A stretch of 64,000 nt of DNA, taken from Nocardioides okcheonensis. Its GTDB lineage: Bacteria > Actinomycetota > Actinomycetes > Propionibacteriales > Nocardioidaceae. Location: positions 372,001-436,000 of the forward strand of contig NZ_CP087710.1 of assembly GCF_020991065.1 (NCBI RefSeq), written 5' to 3'. The notes below the pieces were generated by a model, which made no database searches, was not told the origin of the DNA, and worked only from the letters and a program-made list of their open reading frames with translations. Each line of letters opens with the position of its first letter. The first letter of the stretch is position 1. The position numbers were made by a program, and so were the translations under genes. This document shows, one piece after another, positions 45,832 to 54,708 of the stretch.

Positions 45832-46824
45832 ATGTCCGAGGCCCCCACCGATGACCGAGCCCCAGACCGAGCCGACGTCCCCGCCGAGGCGTGGTCGGGC
45901 GTGCACCGCGGCCCGCTGCGCGAGGGCGAGTGGGTGCGGCTGACCGACCAGAAGGGTCGCAAGCACAACTTCGAGCTGGTCGCCGGGAAGCGGTTCTTCT
46001 CCAACAAGGGCCATCTCGACCACGACGAGCTGATCGGCCGCGAGGAGGGCTTCACCGTCACCTCGTCGGCCGGCGGGCAGTACCTGGTGTTCCGGCCGCT
46101 GCTCAACGAGTTCGTGGTCTCGATGCCGCGCGGCGCGGCCGTCGTCTACCCCAAGGACGCCGCCCAGATCGTGGCGCTCGCCGACATCTACCCCGGTGCG
46201 CGCGTCGTCGAGGCGGGCGCCGGCTCCGGCGCGCTCACCTGCTCGCTGCTGCGCGCGGTCGGCCCCTGGGGCCGGGTGACCTCCTTCGAGCTGCGCGAGG
46301 AGTTCGCCGAGGTCGCCCGCCGCAACGTGCACCAGTTCTTCTCCGCACCGGAGGGGCAGACGCACCCCGCCTGGGACCTGCGCCTCGGCGACCTCAAGGA
46401 GGGGCTGCCCGGCCTCGGCACCCAGGTCGACCGGGTGATCCTCGACATGCTCGACCCGTGGAACTGCGTCGACGTGGTCGCCGACGCCCTGGTCCCGGGC
46501 GGCATCGTGTGCGCCTACGTCGCCACCACGACCCAGCTCTCCCGGGTCGTGGAGACCCTGCGCGCGCACGGCGGCTTCACCGAGCCGCAGCCGTGGGAGT
46601 CCCTCGTGCGGGACTGGCACGTCGAGGGCCTCGCGGTCCGGCCCGGGCACAAGATGATCGGCCACACCGCCTTCCTGGTCACGGCCCGGCGGATGGCGCC
46701 GGGGGAGCGGCCGCCGCGCAAGACCCGGCGGCCCGCGCCCGGCGCGTACGGCCCGGACTACACCGGCCCGCGTCCCGCCGACGTGCCGACCCTGGAGGCC
46801 GTGCAGGCCGACGCCGAGCAGTGA
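45832..46824 (+). CDS. trmI: tRNA (adenine58-N1)-methyltransferase
   Basis: A 330-residue SAM-dependent enzyme forming m1A58 in the T loop of tRNA. The N-terminal beta domain (GEWVRLTDQKGRKHNFEL) is followed by the Rossmann methyltransferase with motif I VVEAGAGSGALTCSLLRAVG, motif II FELREEFAEVARRN and catalytic-site LDMLDPW. Arg/Pro-rich C-terminal tail beyond the core. Commonly found upstream of mpa in actinobacteria. The stop overlaps the start of the next gene (GTGA). Confidence 0.94.
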   Translation: MSEAPTDDRAPDRADVPAEAWSGVHRGPLREGEWVRLTDQKGRKHNFELVAGKRFFSNKGHLDHDELIGREEGFTVTSSAGGQYLVFRPLLNEFVVSMPRGAAVVYPKDAAQIVALADIYPGARVVEAGAGSGALTCSLLRAVGPWGRVTSFELREEFAEVARRNVHQFFSAPEGQTHPAWDLRLGDLKEGLPGLGTQVDRVILDMLDPWNCVDVVADALVPGGIVCAYVATTTQLSRVVETLRAHGGFTEPQPWESLVRDWHVEGLAVRPGHKMIGHTAFLVTARRMAPGERPPRKTRRPAPGAYGPDYTGPRPADVPTLEAVQADAEQ

Positions 46825-47366
46825 GCATCGAGGTCGTCGACTGGTCGCCGCGCTGGGCCGAGCAGTTCGAGCAGGTCGCGGCCGTGCTGCGCGACGCGCT
46901 CGCCGACGTGTCGTCGGCGCGTGTCGAGCACGTCGGGTCGACGTCGGTGCCGGGGCTGGCCGCCAAGCCGGTCCTCGACGTCGACGTGGTCGTCGAGCCG
47001 GGTGACGAGTCGGCGGCCGTCGCGGCGCTGGAGTCCGTCGGCTACGTCCACCGGGGCGACCTCGGCGTCGCCGGGCGCGAGGCGTTCCACGCCCCGGGCC
47101 CGCCCCGGCGCAACGTCTACGTCTGCACCGCCGGCACCGCCCACGTGCGCAACCACCTCGCCGTCCGCGACGTGCTGCGCCGCGACCCCGTGCTCCGCGA
47201 GGCGTACGCCGCGGTGAAGCGCAGCCTCGCCGACCGGCCCGACATGGACATCGACACCTACCTCGCCGGCAAGTCGGCGGTGCTCCAGCAGGTCCTGGCG
47301 GCCTCGGGCGAGCTCACCGCGGAGGAGCTGCGCGCGATCCACCGGCTCAACGATCCCAAAGCGTGA
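46821..47366 (+). CDS. GrpB family protein (UPF0157, nucleotidyltransferase fold)
   Basis: A 181-residue protein with the GrpB/UPF0157 features: VVDWSPRWAEQFEQVAAVLR, VEHVGSTSVPGLAAKPVLDV (the GS and metal aspartate region of the nucleotidyltransferase fold), and RNVYVCTAGTAHVRNHLAVR. Relatives include a dephospho-CoA kinase fusion partner; the reaction is not known. GTG start overlapping the trmI stop, so translationally coupled. Confidence 0.88.
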   Translation: MSIEVVDWSPRWAEQFEQVAAVLRDALADVSSARVEHVGSTSVPGLAAKPVLDVDVVVEPGDESAAVAALESVGYVHRGDLGVAGREAFHAPGPPRRNVYVCTAGTAHVRNHLAVRDVLRRDPVLREAYAAVKRSLADRPDMDIDTYLAGKSAVLQQVLAASGELTAEELRAIHRLNDPKA

Positions 47367-47393
47367 CCAACACTCCGGGATATCGGCTCCGGT

Positions 47394-47409
47394 CCCACCG
47401 CTCGGTGGG
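47394..47409. repeat. Perfect palindrome in the mpa promoter spacer
   Basis: CCCACCG and CGGTGGG flank a 2-base centre and end directly at the TAGTGT box. It fills the -35/-10 spacer, so it may be an operator, or a terminator for trmI. Confidence 0.5.
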
Positions 47410-47415
47410 TAGTGT
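47410..47415 (+). promoter_or_regulatory. -10 box of mpa
   Basis: TAGTGT; transcription from about 47422 would leave a short leader with AGGAGG (47424-47429) 6 bases before the ATG. Confidence 0.45.
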
Positions 47416-47435
47416 CACGTCGCAGGAGGTGCGAG

Positions 47436-49190
47436 ATGACCGAGATGTCCGAGCCCACCCGTGACCAGCTGGCCACCCAGGTGCGCTACCTGGAGGCCGA
47501 GGTGGCCGACCTGCGCCGCCGCCTCGACGACGCGCCGGGCCAGTCCCGCGGCCTGGAGGGCCGGCTGGCCGAGGCCCAGCGCTCCCTCGCCGCGGTGTCC
47601 AGCCAGAACGAGCGGCTCGCCCAGACGCTGCGCGACGCCCGTGACCAGATCACCACGCTCAAGGAGGAGGTCGACCGGCTCGCGCAGCCGCCGGCCGGCT
47701 TCGGCACCTTCCTCGGCCGCAACGACGACGACTCCGTCGACGTCTTCACCGGCGGCCGCAAGCTGCGGGTCAGCGTGAGCCCGGCCGTCGACCTCGAAGG
47801 GCTGGTGCGCGGCCAGGAGGTGATGCTCAACGAGGCGCTCAACGTCGTCGCCGCGCTCGACTTCGAGCAGGTGGGCGAGGTCGTGATGCTCAAGGAGATC
47901 CTCGCCGACGGCGACCGCGCCCTCGTCATCGCCAACGCCGACGAGGAGCGCGTGGTGCGCCTCGCCGAGCCGCTGCGCGCCGAGGACGTCACGATCCGCG
48001 CCGGCGACTCGCTGCTGCTCGACACCCGCGCGGGCTACGTCTACGAGGTGGTCCCCAAGTCCGAGGTCGAGGAGCTGGTGCTCGAGGAGGTCCCCGACAT
48101 CGAGTACGGCTCGATCGGCGGCCTCACCACCCAGATCGACGCGATCCGCGACGCGGTCGAGCTGCCCTACCTGCACCCCGAGCTGTTCAAGGACCACGAG
48201 CTCAAGCCGCCGAAGGGCGTGCTGCTCTACGGCCCGCCCGGCTGCGGCAAGACGCTGATCGCGAAGGCGGTCGCCAACTCGCTGGCCAAGAAGGTCGCCG
48301 AGCGCACCGGCGCGTCCGGCAAGTCCTACTTCCTCAACATCAAGGGCCCCGAGCTGCTCAACAAGTACGTCGGCGAGACCGAGCGGCACATCCGCCTGGT
48401 CTTCCAGCGGGCGCGGGAGAAGGCCTCGCTCGGCACGCCGGTCATCGTGTTCTTCGACGAGATGGACTCGCTGTTCCGCACCCGCGGCTCGGGCGTCTCC
48501 TCCGACGTCGAGAACACCATCGTCCCGCAGCTGCTCAGCGAGATCGACGGCGTCGAGGCGCTGGAGAACGTGCTGGTCATCGGTGCCTCCAACCGTGAGG
48601 ACATGATCGACCCCGCGATCCTGCGACCCGGCCGGCTCGACGTGAAGATCAAGATCGAGCGCCCCGACGCGGAGTCCGCGCGCGACATCTTCTCCAAGTA
48701 CCTCACCGCCCGCCTGCCGCTGCACGGCGACGACCTCGCGGAGTTCGGGGGTGACCGCGACGCCACCGTCCACGCGATGATCCGGGCGACGGTCGAGCGG
48801 ATGTACACCGAGTCGGAGGAGAACCGCTTCCTCGAGGTGACCTACGCCAACGGCGACAAGGAGGTCCTGTACTTCAAGGACTTCAACTCGGGCGCGATGA
48901 TCCAGAACATCGTCGACCGCGCGAAGAAGATGGCGATCAAGGACTTCCTGGAGAGCGACCTCAACCCCGCCCAGCGCGGGCTCCGGGTCCAGCACATGCT
49001 GCAGGCGTGCGTGGACGAGTTCAAGGAGAACGAGGACCTGCCCAACACCACCAACCCCGACGACTGGGCGCGGATCTCGGGCAAGAAGGGCGAGCGGATC
49101 GTCTTCATCCGCACCCTCATCACCGGCAAGCAGGGCACCGAGCCGGGCCGGTCCATCGACACCGTCGCCAACACCGGCCAGTACCTCTGA
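47436..49190 (+). CDS. mpa: Proteasomal ATPase Mpa/ARC
   Basis: A 584-residue AAA ring ATPase that binds Pup, unfolds pupylated proteins and feeds them to the 20S core. The N-terminal coiled coil (about residues 1-85) binds Pup; the OB double domain follows; the AAA module has Walker A GPPGCGKT (from residue 266), Walker [10 protein letters not shown] and sensor ASNRED. It ends in GQYL, the docking tail with the penultimate-type tyrosine that opens the PrcA gate. ATG 47436 follows AGGAGG by 6 bases; an upstream ATG at 47412 lies before the likely transcription start. Confidence 0.97.
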   Translation: MTEMSEPTRDQLATQVRYLEAEVADLRRRLDDAPGQSRGLEGRLAEAQRSLAAVSSQNERLAQTLRDARDQITTLKEEVDRLAQPPAGFGTFLGRNDDDSVDVFTGGRKLRVSVSPAVDLEGLVRGQEVMLNEALNVVAALDFEQVGEVVMLKEILADGDRALVIANADEERVVRLAEPLRAEDVTIRAGDSLLLDTRAGYVYEVVPKSEVEELVLEEVPDIEYGSIGGLTTQIDAIRDAVELPYLHPELFKDHELKPPKGVLLYGPPGCGKTLIAKAVANSLAKKVAERTGASGKSYFLNIKGPELLNKYVGETERHIRLVFQRAREKASLGTPVIVFFDEMDSLFRTRGSGVSSDVENTIVPQLLSEIDGVEALENVLVIGASNREDMIDPAILRPGRLDVKIKIERPDAESARDIFSKYLTARLPLHGDDLAEFGGDRDATVHAMIRATVERMYTESEENRFLEVTYANGDKEVLYFKDFNSGAMIQNIVDRAKKMAIKDFLESDLNPAQRGLRVQHMLQACVDEFKENEDLPNTTNPDDWARISGKKGERIVFIRTLITGKQGTEPGRSIDTVANTGQYL

Positions 49191-49209
49191 GGCCGGCGGG
49201 GCAGCCTCG

Positions 49210-49572
49210 ATGAGCCCGGAGGAGGACCTCGGCCACAGCGACATCGAGGCCGCCCTGGCCACCCGTCGCGAGCTCGGCGCACGCTACGACGCCGAGCTCG
49301 TCGACGGGTTCGCCGAGCGGATCGAGCGGGCCGTCGAGCGGCGCGCCGCCGAGCGCGGCGCGCTGGACCAGCGGCAGGCCGCCCAGGCGGGCGGCGGGCG
49401 GGTGCGCCAGTTCGTCCTGGGTGTCGTCTCCGTCGGGGTCGGCGTGCCGATCACCATCGTGCCCACGGTCGCCACCGACAACGGCCTCCCGGCCGTCATC
49501 GTCGGCTGGCTCGGCATCGCGGCGGTCAACGCCGCGCACGCGCTGACCGTCACCGGTCGCCGACGGGACTGA
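49210..49572 (+). CDS. Small membrane protein of unknown function in the Pup-proteasome locus
   Basis: A 120-residue protein 19 bases after mpa. An acidic helical N-terminus (DIEAALATRRELGARYDAEL, FAERIERAVERRAAERGAL) precedes two hydrophobic segments (VRQFVLGVVSVGVGVPITIV and AVIVGWLGIAAVNAAHALTV). The two segments probably form a hairpin in the membrane with both ends inside. The opening helix-rich stretch suggests a protein partner. Family not recognised beyond a resemblance to small actinobacterial membrane proteins. Likely co-transcribed with mpa and ended by the hairpin at 49580-49595. Confidence 0.72.
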   Translation: MSPEEDLGHSDIEAALATRRELGARYDAELVDGFAERIERAVERRAAERGALDQRQAAQAGGGRVRQFVLGVVSVGVGVPITIVPTVATDNGLPAVIVGWLGIAAVNAAHALTVTGRRRD

Positions 49573-49579
49573 GCCGGCC

Positions 49580-49595
49580 ACCCCTGCGGAGGGGT
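49580..49595 (+). terminator. Short hairpin after the mpa operon
   Basis: ACCCCT/AGGGGT, 6 bp with a GCGG loop followed by TG, 7 bases after the stop of the gene at 49210. Modest strength. Confidence 0.45.
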
Positions 49596-49616
49596 TGCCC
49601 GAGCGCCTGCGACCAC

Positions 49617-49622
49617 TAGGTT
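49617..49622 (+). promoter_or_regulatory. -10 box of a 25-residue membrane peptide gene, predicted leaderless
   Basis: TAGGTT, 6 bases before the ATG at 49629. Confidence 0.6.
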
Positions 49623-49628
49623 GACCCG

Positions 49629-49706
49629 ATGAAGACCATCCTCATCATCGTCGTGATCGTGCTCGTCGTGCTCTTCCTCATGGGGTTCCTGCGTCGCGGG
49701 CGCTGA
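49629..49706 (+). CDS. 25-residue single-pass membrane mini-protein
   Basis: The frame ATG...TGA encodes [18 protein letters not shown] followed by GFLRRGR: one 17-residue hydrophobic helix with a single basic residue in front and a strongly basic tail (RRGR) behind. It is supported by its own TAGGTT box 6 bases upstream, in the same grammar as other genes here. The last 29 bases overlap the end of the convergent methyltransferase gene. Function unknown; small proteins of this kind often modulate larger membrane complexes. No ribosome site is visible, consistent with a leaderless mRNA. Confidence 0.6.
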   Translation: MKTILIIVVIVLVVLFLMGFLRRGR

Positions 49707-50316
49707 GCCTGCTCACGTGGGTCCACGGCCGCGCGAGTGCCGGGCCGTCGAGGTAGTCCTCGACCAGGTCCTCGACGGTCCAGCCGGCCTCGCGCACCAT
49801 GCCCGGCACGTCCCGGGTGAGGTGGCAGCCCCCCGCCACCGCGCGCTGCACCGGCTCCAGCGGGCGCTGCCACCGTCGTACGCCCTCCTCCGGCGCGGCC
49901 CCGTGCTCGAGGACGTGCAGGCGGCCACCCGGCCGCACGACGCGCCTGGCCTCGCGCAGCGCGCGGACGGGATCGGGGATCGTGCAGAGGCTGAACGTGA
50001 CCAGCACGCTGTCGTGCGTGGCGTCCGGGAGGTCGAGTGCCTGGCCGTCGAGCCCGGCGCGCTCGACCGGCACCGAGGAGCGGTCCCGGCGCCGCTCGGA
50101 GAGCTCCCACCCGACGTCCGACGGCTCGATCGCCGTCACGGACGTGACCTCCCGCGGGTACCACCGGACGTTCAGCCCGCTGCCGAAGCCGATCTCGAGC
50201 ACCCGTCCGGTCAGCCCGACGCAGGCGAGTCCGCGCAGCTCGCCGACCTCGTGGCCGCGCAGGCTCGCGTCGGTCAGGCGGGGAACCACCCGTTCGTCCC
50301 ACAGCCGTAGGCTCAT
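49678..50316 (-). CDS. Class I SAM-dependent methyltransferase
   Basis: A 212-residue methyltransferase of the Methyltransf_11 type. Motif I is [18 protein letters not shown], motif II AIEPSD, motif III region [14 protein letters not shown] and the post-motif [16 protein letters not shown]. Small-molecule substrate unknown. ATG at 50316 with TACGCT 6 bases upstream on the minus strand; that box lies inside the first codons of dop. Only 3 bases separate the two divergent start codons. Confidence 0.85.
   Translation of the reverse strand: MSLRLWDERVVPRLTDASLRGHEVGELRGLACVGLTGRVLEIGFGSGLNVRWYPREVTSVTAIEPSDVGWELSERRRDRSSVPVERAGLDGQALDLPDATHDSVLVTFSLCTIPDPVRALREARRVVRPGGRLHVLEHGAAPEEGVRRWQRPLEPVQRAVAGGCHLTRDVPGMVREAGWTVEDLVEDYLDGPALARPWTHVSRLSARDAGTP
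50308..50313 (+). promoter_or_regulatory. -10 box of dop, predicted leaderless, inside the methyltransferase gene
   Basis: TAGGCT, 6 bases before the ATG at 50320; it overlaps codons 2-3 of the divergent methyltransferase gene. Confidence 0.6.
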
Positions 50317-50319
50317 CCC

Positions 50320-51840
50320 ATGAGCGTACGACGGGTGATGGGCACCGAGGTCGAGTACGGCATCTCGGTCCAGGGACAACCGACCGCCAACCCGATGGTC
50401 GCGTCCTCGCAGGTCGTCAACGCCTACGCCAGCTCGACGGTGCGCGCCCGACGGGCCCGCTGGGACTTCGAGGAGGAGTCGCCGCTGCGCGACGCCCGCG
50501 GGTTCGACATGGCGCGACAGGTCGCCGACCCCAGCCAGCTCACCGACGAGGACCTCGGCCTGGCCAACGTGATCCTGGCCAACGGCGCGCGGCTCTACGT
50601 CGACCACGCCCACCCCGAGTACTCCTCGCCCGAGGTGACCTCGCCCCTCGACGTGGTGCGCTGGGAGAAGGCGGGGGAGCAGGTCATGCTCGACGCCTCC
50701 CGGATGGCCGGCCAGGTCCCGGGCGCCGCGCCGATCCTGCTCTACAAGAACAACACCGACAACAAGGGCGCGTCCTACGGCGCGCACGAGAACTACCTGA
50801 TGCGGCGCACCACGCCGTTCGCCGAGATCGTGCGGCACCTGACGCCGTTCTTCGTCTCCCGCCAGGTCGTCACGGGCGCCGGACGCGTGGGCATCGGCCA
50901 GGACGGCCGCGACACCACGCCCGACCGCGGCTTCCAGCTCAGCCAGCGCGCCGACTACTTCGAGGTCGAGGTCGGCCTCGAGACCACCCTCAAGCGGCCG
51001 ATCATCAACACCCGCGACGAGCCGCACGCCGACCCGGCGGTCTACCGCCGCCTGCACGTCATCATCGGCGACGCCAACCTCGCCGAGACCTCGATCTACC
51101 TCAAGTCCGGCACGACCGCGCTGGTGCTGGCGATGATCGAGGACGGGTTCATCGACGCCGACCTCGCGATCGAGGGGGCGGTGCGGGCGCTGCGCGACGT
51201 CTCCCACGACCCCACGCTGACCCACCTGGTGCCGCTGCGCGACGGCCGCCGCCTGACCGCGGTGCAGCTGCAGATGGAGTACCTCGACCTGGCCCGGAAG
51301 TTCGTCGAGGACCGCTACGGCGCCGACGCCGACGAGCAGACCGTCGACGTCCTGCAGCGCTGGGAGTCCGTCCTGACCCGCCTCGAGCGCGACCCGATGG
51401 AGTGCGCCACCGAGCTCGACTGGGTCGCCAAGCTCAAGCTGCTCGAGCAGTACCGCGACCGCGACGGGCTGGCGTGGGACGACGCCAAGCTCCACCTGAT
51501 CGACCTGCAGTACGCCGACGTGCGCCCCGACAAGGGGCTCTACCACCGCCTCGCCGCCTCGGGCCGCATCGAGCGGCTGCTCGACGACGCCGCGGTGGAG
51601 TCGGCGATGCACGAGCCGCCGGCGGACACCCGCGCGTACTTCCGTGGTCGCTGCCTGGAGAAGTACGCCGACTCGGTGGCCGCCGCCTCCTGGGACTCGG
51701 TGATCTTCGACCTCCCGGGGCGCGAGTCGTTGCAGCGGGTGCCGACCCTCGACCCGCTGCGCGGCACCCGCGCCCACGTCGGCGAGCTGATCGAGCGCTG
51801 CGCGACCGCCCAGGAGCTGGTCGCCGCCATCACCCGCTGA
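50320..51840 (+). CDS. dop: Pup deamidase/depupylase
   Basis: A 506-residue carboxylate-amine-ligase-fold enzyme that converts the C-terminal Gln of Pup to Glu and removes Pup from targets. It opens with [13 protein letters not shown] (metal-binding Glu), has the Dop loop-like insertion, [41 protein letters not shown] (nucleotide and Pup site), and [12 protein letters not shown]. Similar to PafA at 54709 but longer at the N-terminal region. ATG 50320 or 50338 possible; the TAGGCT box favours 50320. Confidence 0.96.
   Translation: MSVRRVMGTEVEYGISVQGQPTANPMVASSQVVNAYASSTVRARRARWDFEEESPLRDARGFDMARQVADPSQLTDEDLGLANVILANGARLYVDHAHPEYSSPEVTSPLDVVRWEKAGEQVMLDASRMAGQVPGAAPILLYKNNTDNKGASYGAHENYLMRRTTPFAEIVRHLTPFFVSRQVVTGAGRVGIGQDGRDTTPDRGFQLSQRADYFEVEVGLETTLKRPIINTRDEPHADPAVYRRLHVIIGDANLAETSIYLKSGTTALVLAMIEDGFIDADLAIEGAVRALRDVSHDPTLTHLVPLRDGRRLTAVQLQMEYLDLARKFVEDRYGADADEQTVDVLQRWESVLTRLERDPMECATELDWVAKLKLLEQYRDRDGLAWDDAKLHLIDLQYADVRPDKGLYHRLAASGRIERLLDDAAVESAMHEPPADTRAYFRGRCLEKYADSVAAASWDSVIFDLPGRESLQRVPTLDPLRGTRAHVGELIERCATAQELVAAITR
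50323..50328 (-). promoter_or_regulatory. -10 box of the methyltransferase gene, inside dop
   Basis: TACGCT on the minus strand, 6 bases before the ATG at 50316; it overlaps codons 2-3 of dop. Confidence 0.5.
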
Positions 51841-51875
51841 CCGCGCGACGCGCCGTCCGCCCACGGTGAACGCGC

Positions 51876-51903
51876 TTGTGACGTCGGTGGGAGTGGATAG
51901 GGT
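51876..51903 (+). promoter_or_regulatory. Promoter of pup-prcB-prcA, predicted leaderless
   Basis: TTGTGA (51876-51881) and TAGGGT (51898-51903), 16-base spacing; the ATG of pup follows 6 bases later. Confidence 0.65.
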
Positions 51904-51909
51904 CGAGGC

Positions 51910-52107
51910 ATGGCCCAGGAGCAGAAGCAGCCGCGCAGGTCCTCGCAGGAGGAGACCGCGACCGAGGAGGTCGTGGAGACCGACGTCGCCGAGCGCAAGG
52001 AGATGATCGACGAGGACGTGGACGCGATCCTCGACGAGATCGACGAGGTGCTCGAGACCAACGCCGAGGACTTCGTGAAGTCGTTCATCCAGAAGGGCGG
52101 CCAGTGA
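51910..52107 (+). CDS. pup: Prokaryotic ubiquitin-like protein Pup
   Basis: A 65-residue, acidic, largely disordered tag protein. The C-terminal half ([20 protein letters not shown]) is the helix-forming Mpa-binding region, and it ends [11 protein letters not shown], with the Gly-Gly-Gln terminus that Dop must deamidate before PafA can ligate it to lysines. ATG start with TAGGGT 6 bases upstream. Its stop overlaps the prcB GTG by 4 bases, the standard pup-prcB-prcA arrangement. Confidence 0.98.
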   Translation: MAQEQKQPRRSSQEETATEEVVETDVAERKEMIDEDVDAILDEIDEVLETNAEDFVKSFIQKGGQ

Positions 52108-52943
52108 GCCGCACCGGTGACCCGCGCCTGCCCACCTCGTTCATGGCGCCGGGCACGTCGAGCTTCGCCGACTTCCTCGGCGCCGAGGCCCCCGACCTGC
52201 TGCCGGGCCGTCGCGCGGTGCCCGCCGGCAACGCGGGCGACCTCGCGCCGCACGGCACGACGATCGTCGCGGCGACGTTCCCCGGCGGCGTGGTGATGGC
52301 CGGCGACCGGCGCGCGACGATGGGCAACATCATCGCCCAGCGCGACATCCAGAAGGTCTTCCCGGCCGACGAGTTCTCCGTCGTCGGCATCGCCGGCACG
52401 GCCGGCCTCGCGGTCGAGATGGTCCGCCTGTTCCAGACCGAGCTCGAGCACTACGAGAAGATCGAGGGCAGCACGCTGTCGATGGACGGCAAGGCCAACC
52501 GGCTCGCCGCGCTCATCCGCGGCAACCTCGGCCTCGCGATGCAGGGCCTGGCCGTGGTCCCGCTCTTCGCCGGCTACGACCTCGTCGCCGACCAGGGACG
52601 CATCTTCAGCTACGACGTCACCGGCGGCCGCTACGAGGAGACCGCGTTCCACTCCGTCGGCTCCGGGTCGCTGTTCGCCCGCGGCTCGCTGAAGAAGCTC
52701 TACCGCGACGACCTCGACGAGACCGGTGCCGTGACCGCCGTCGTGCAGGCGCTCTACGACGCCGCCGACGACGACTCCGCCACCGGCGGGCCCGACATCA
52801 CGCGGCGGATCTTCCCCGTGGTGCACGTGATCACCCCGGCCGGCGGCCGGCGCATGCCCGACTCGGAGGTCTCCGTCGTCGCCGACGCGATGCTCGCCTC
52901 CCGGATGCAGCGCCCCGACGGTCCCGCCGCTTCCCTGACCTGA
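52104..52943 (+). CDS. prcB: 20S proteasome beta subunit
   Basis: A 279-residue threonine protease subunit. The propeptide (residues 1-51, ending DLAPHG) should be removed autocatalytically to expose the nucleophile Thr52 in [20 protein letters not shown]. Asp and Lys of the active site (the conserved [16 protein letters not shown] region follows) fit the family. GTG start overlaps the pup stop. Followed by prcA after 16 bases with AGGAG. Confidence 0.97.
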   Translation: MSRTGDPRLPTSFMAPGTSSFADFLGAEAPDLLPGRRAVPAGNAGDLAPHGTTIVAATFPGGVVMAGDRRATMGNIIAQRDIQKVFPADEFSVVGIAGTAGLAVEMVRLFQTELEHYEKIEGSTLSMDGKANRLAALIRGNLGLAMQGLAVVPLFAGYDLVADQGRIFSYDVTGGRYEETAFHSVGSGSLFARGSLKKLYRDDLDETGAVTAVVQALYDAADDDSATGGPDITRRIFPVVHVITPAGGRRMPDSEVSVVADAMLASRMQRPDGPAASLT

Positions 52944-52959
52944 GCAGGAGACCCCTCGC

Positions 52960-53721
52960 ATGAGCATGCCGTTCTACGTCTCGCCCGAGCAGCTGATGAA
53001 GGACCGCGCCGACTTCGCCCGCAAGGGCATCGCCCGCGGTCGCTCGGTCGTGGCGATCCACTACGCCGACGGAGTCCTGTTCGTCTCCGAGAACCCGTCC
53101 CAGGCGCTCCACAAGGTCAGCGAGATCTACGACCGGATCGCCTTCGCCGCGGTCGGGCGCTACAACGAGTTCGAGAACCTCCGCATCGCCGGGGTCCGCC
53201 TCGCCGACATGCGCGGCTACGCCTACGACCGCCGCGACGTCACCGGCCGCGGGCTCGCCAACGCCTACGCGCAGACGCTCGGCACGATCTTCTCCTCCGG
53301 CGGGGAGAAGCCCTACGAGGTCGAGATCTTCGTCGCCGAGATCGGCGACGCGCCCGCCGACGACCAGATCTACCGGCTCACCTACGACGGACAGGTCGCC
53401 GACGAGCACGGCTTCGCCGTCATGGGCGGGGCGGCCGACGTCGTCGCCGGCCACCTGCGCGAGCACTACCAGCCCGGCGCGTCCCTCGACGACGCCCTGC
53501 GCCTCGCGGTGGCCGCGCTCGGCCACAGCGAGACCGACGACCGGGTCATCCCGGTCGAGGACCTCGAGGTCGCCGTGCTCGACCGCACCCGCACCCAGCC
53601 GCGCAAGTTCCTGCGCCTGCGCGAGTCCCGGCTCGCCGAGATCCTCGGCCACCGCGAGGCCGAGACCGCCGCGGAGGCCGGGCAGGCACCGGTGGCGCCG
53701 GTCGCCCCGCCCAAGGCCTGA
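52960..53721 (+). CDS. prcA: 20S proteasome alpha subunit
   Basis: A 253-residue gate and scaffold subunit. The N-terminus [20 protein letters not shown] is the gating peptide and first helix; [20 protein letters not shown] and the [20 protein letters not shown] core follow. There is no catalytic threonine, as expected. The C-terminus is an Ala/Pro-rich tail. ATG 7 bases after AGGAGACC; last gene of pup-prcBA. Confidence 0.97.
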   Translation: MSMPFYVSPEQLMKDRADFARKGIARGRSVVAIHYADGVLFVSENPSQALHKVSEIYDRIAFAAVGRYNEFENLRIAGVRLADMRGYAYDRRDVTGRGLANAYAQTLGTIFSSGGEKPYEVEIFVAEIGDAPADDQIYRLTYDGQVADEHGFAVMGGAADVVAGHLREHYQPGASLDDALRLAVAALGHSETDDRVIPVEDLEVAVLDRTRTQPRKFLRLRESRLAEILGHREAETAAEAGQAPVAPVAPPKA

Positions 53722-53733
53722 GCGAGCCCCGGC

Positions 53734-54144
53734 TCAGCGCAGGTTGAGCCCGGGCCACCGCGCCGTGGGCGTCGTGGGGATGCCGCTGAGCCGACGCCGG
53801 TAGCGCACCGACGGCGCGAACTCGTCGAGCGCCGTCCACAACCGCTGGTGGGCGGCCCAGGGGAGCGGGCCGGTGGGGCGTACGTTGCCGTCCGGGCCGA
53901 ACTCGTGCCACGCGGCGCCGAAGCCGATCCACACCGGCGTCCAGCCGGCCGCGTCGTCCCAGGCACCCTGGCGCTGCTCGACCATCCGGCGGCGCAGCTG
54001 GAACTCCAGCCGCGGGCCGTCGACGACGACCGGGGCCGTGCGGACGGGCCACAGCCACAGGTCGTCGGTCATCACCCGGAGCTCGAGGTCGGTGACCACC
54101 GTCGGGTCGGCCAGGACCGTCGCGACGAGGTGCCGGGCTGCCAT
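53734..54144 (-). CDS. Uncharacterised 136-residue protein between prcA and pafA
   Basis: A soluble, tryptophan-rich protein (DLWLWPVRTAPVVVDGPRLE, WDDAAGWTPVWIGFGAAWHEF, PWAAHQRLWTALDEF, ARWPGLNLR). ATG at 54144 is chosen because longer in-frame starts would overlap the next gene upstream on this strand; GTGGGGAC precedes it. Family not recognised. Probably co-transcribed with the membrane protein gene that ends 10 bases upstream. Convergent with prcA (12-base gap). Confidence 0.65.
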   Translation of the reverse strand: MAARHLVATVLADPTVVTDLELRVMTDDLWLWPVRTAPVVVDGPRLEFQLRRRMVEQRQGAWDDAAGWTPVWIGFGAAWHEFGPDGNVRPTGPLPWAAHQRLWTALDEFAPSVRYRRRLSGIPTTPTARWPGLNLR

Positions 54145-54154
54145 GTCCCCACGC

Positions 54155-54607
54155 TCACCCGACGGGCTGCACCCCGTCAAGAGCGTCCTCGAGGGCGTCA
54201 TCGGCGCGGGCCGCGCGCCGGCGCTCGACCACACCTGACCCGAACGTGAGCGCCGCGGCGGCGACGCCGATCCACACCCGCGGTCGACGGACGCCGCGGG
54301 CGGCGAGGCTGCGCTCGACCCACGCGTCGGCCGCCTGACCGCCGCGGCTCCCCGCCGCGGTCAGCACGCCGACCCCGCCCGCGATCGCGGCGACCACGGC
54401 GGGCGACGGACGGTCCTCCCCGGGGCCCTGCCCCGACCTCTGCACGCCGACGGCCGTCGCGGCGGCCGCCAGGACCGCGAAGCCACCGTGGATCGCCCAC
54501 TGGGTGCGCCGGCTCGCGCGGTGCATCGGGAAGAGGGTCGTGATCAGGCCCGTGCCGACGGCCGTCGCGACGTCGGTCGGCCAGTCGGTGCGTGTCGGCT
54601 GCTGCAT
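54155..54607 (-). CDS. Uncharacterised 150-residue membrane protein
   Basis: Several hydrophobic segments are visible: DVATAVGTGLITTLFPM, IHGGFAVLAAAATAVGV, SPAVVAAIAGGVGVLTAAG and RVWIGVAAAALTFGSGVV. Basic residues between them suggest a four-helix membrane protein with the acidic C-terminus (RADDALEDALDGVQ) inside. No family was recognised. ATG at 54607 with TAGGTT 6 bases upstream. First of a two-gene reverse-strand pair between prcA and pafA. Confidence 0.68.
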   Translation of the reverse strand: MQQPTRTDWPTDVATAVGTGLITTLFPMHRASRRTQWAIHGGFAVLAAAATAVGVQRSGQGPGEDRPSPAVVAAIAGGVGVLTAAGSRGGQAADAWVERSLAARGVRRPRVWIGVAAAALTFGSGVVERRRAARADDALEDALDGVQPVG

Positions 54608-54613
54608 GCGGGC

Positions 54614-54619
54614 AACCTA
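54614..54619 (-). promoter_or_regulatory. -10 box of the reverse-strand pair, predicted leaderless
   Basis: TAGGTT on the minus strand, 6 bases before the ATG at 54607. Confidence 0.6.
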
Positions 54620-54696
54620 GCGGCGCACCCAAGCCGATCGCGGCGCGCCGGGTGGGATTTCGACGCGGTTCCGGGGGCAGGTGTGGCTCGCGGTCC

Positions 54697-54702
54697 TAGG
54701 GT
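54697..54702 (+). promoter_or_regulatory. -10 box of pafA, predicted leaderless
   Basis: TAGGGT, 6 bases before the ATG at 54709. Confidence 0.65.
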
Positions 54703-54708
54703 GGGTCC

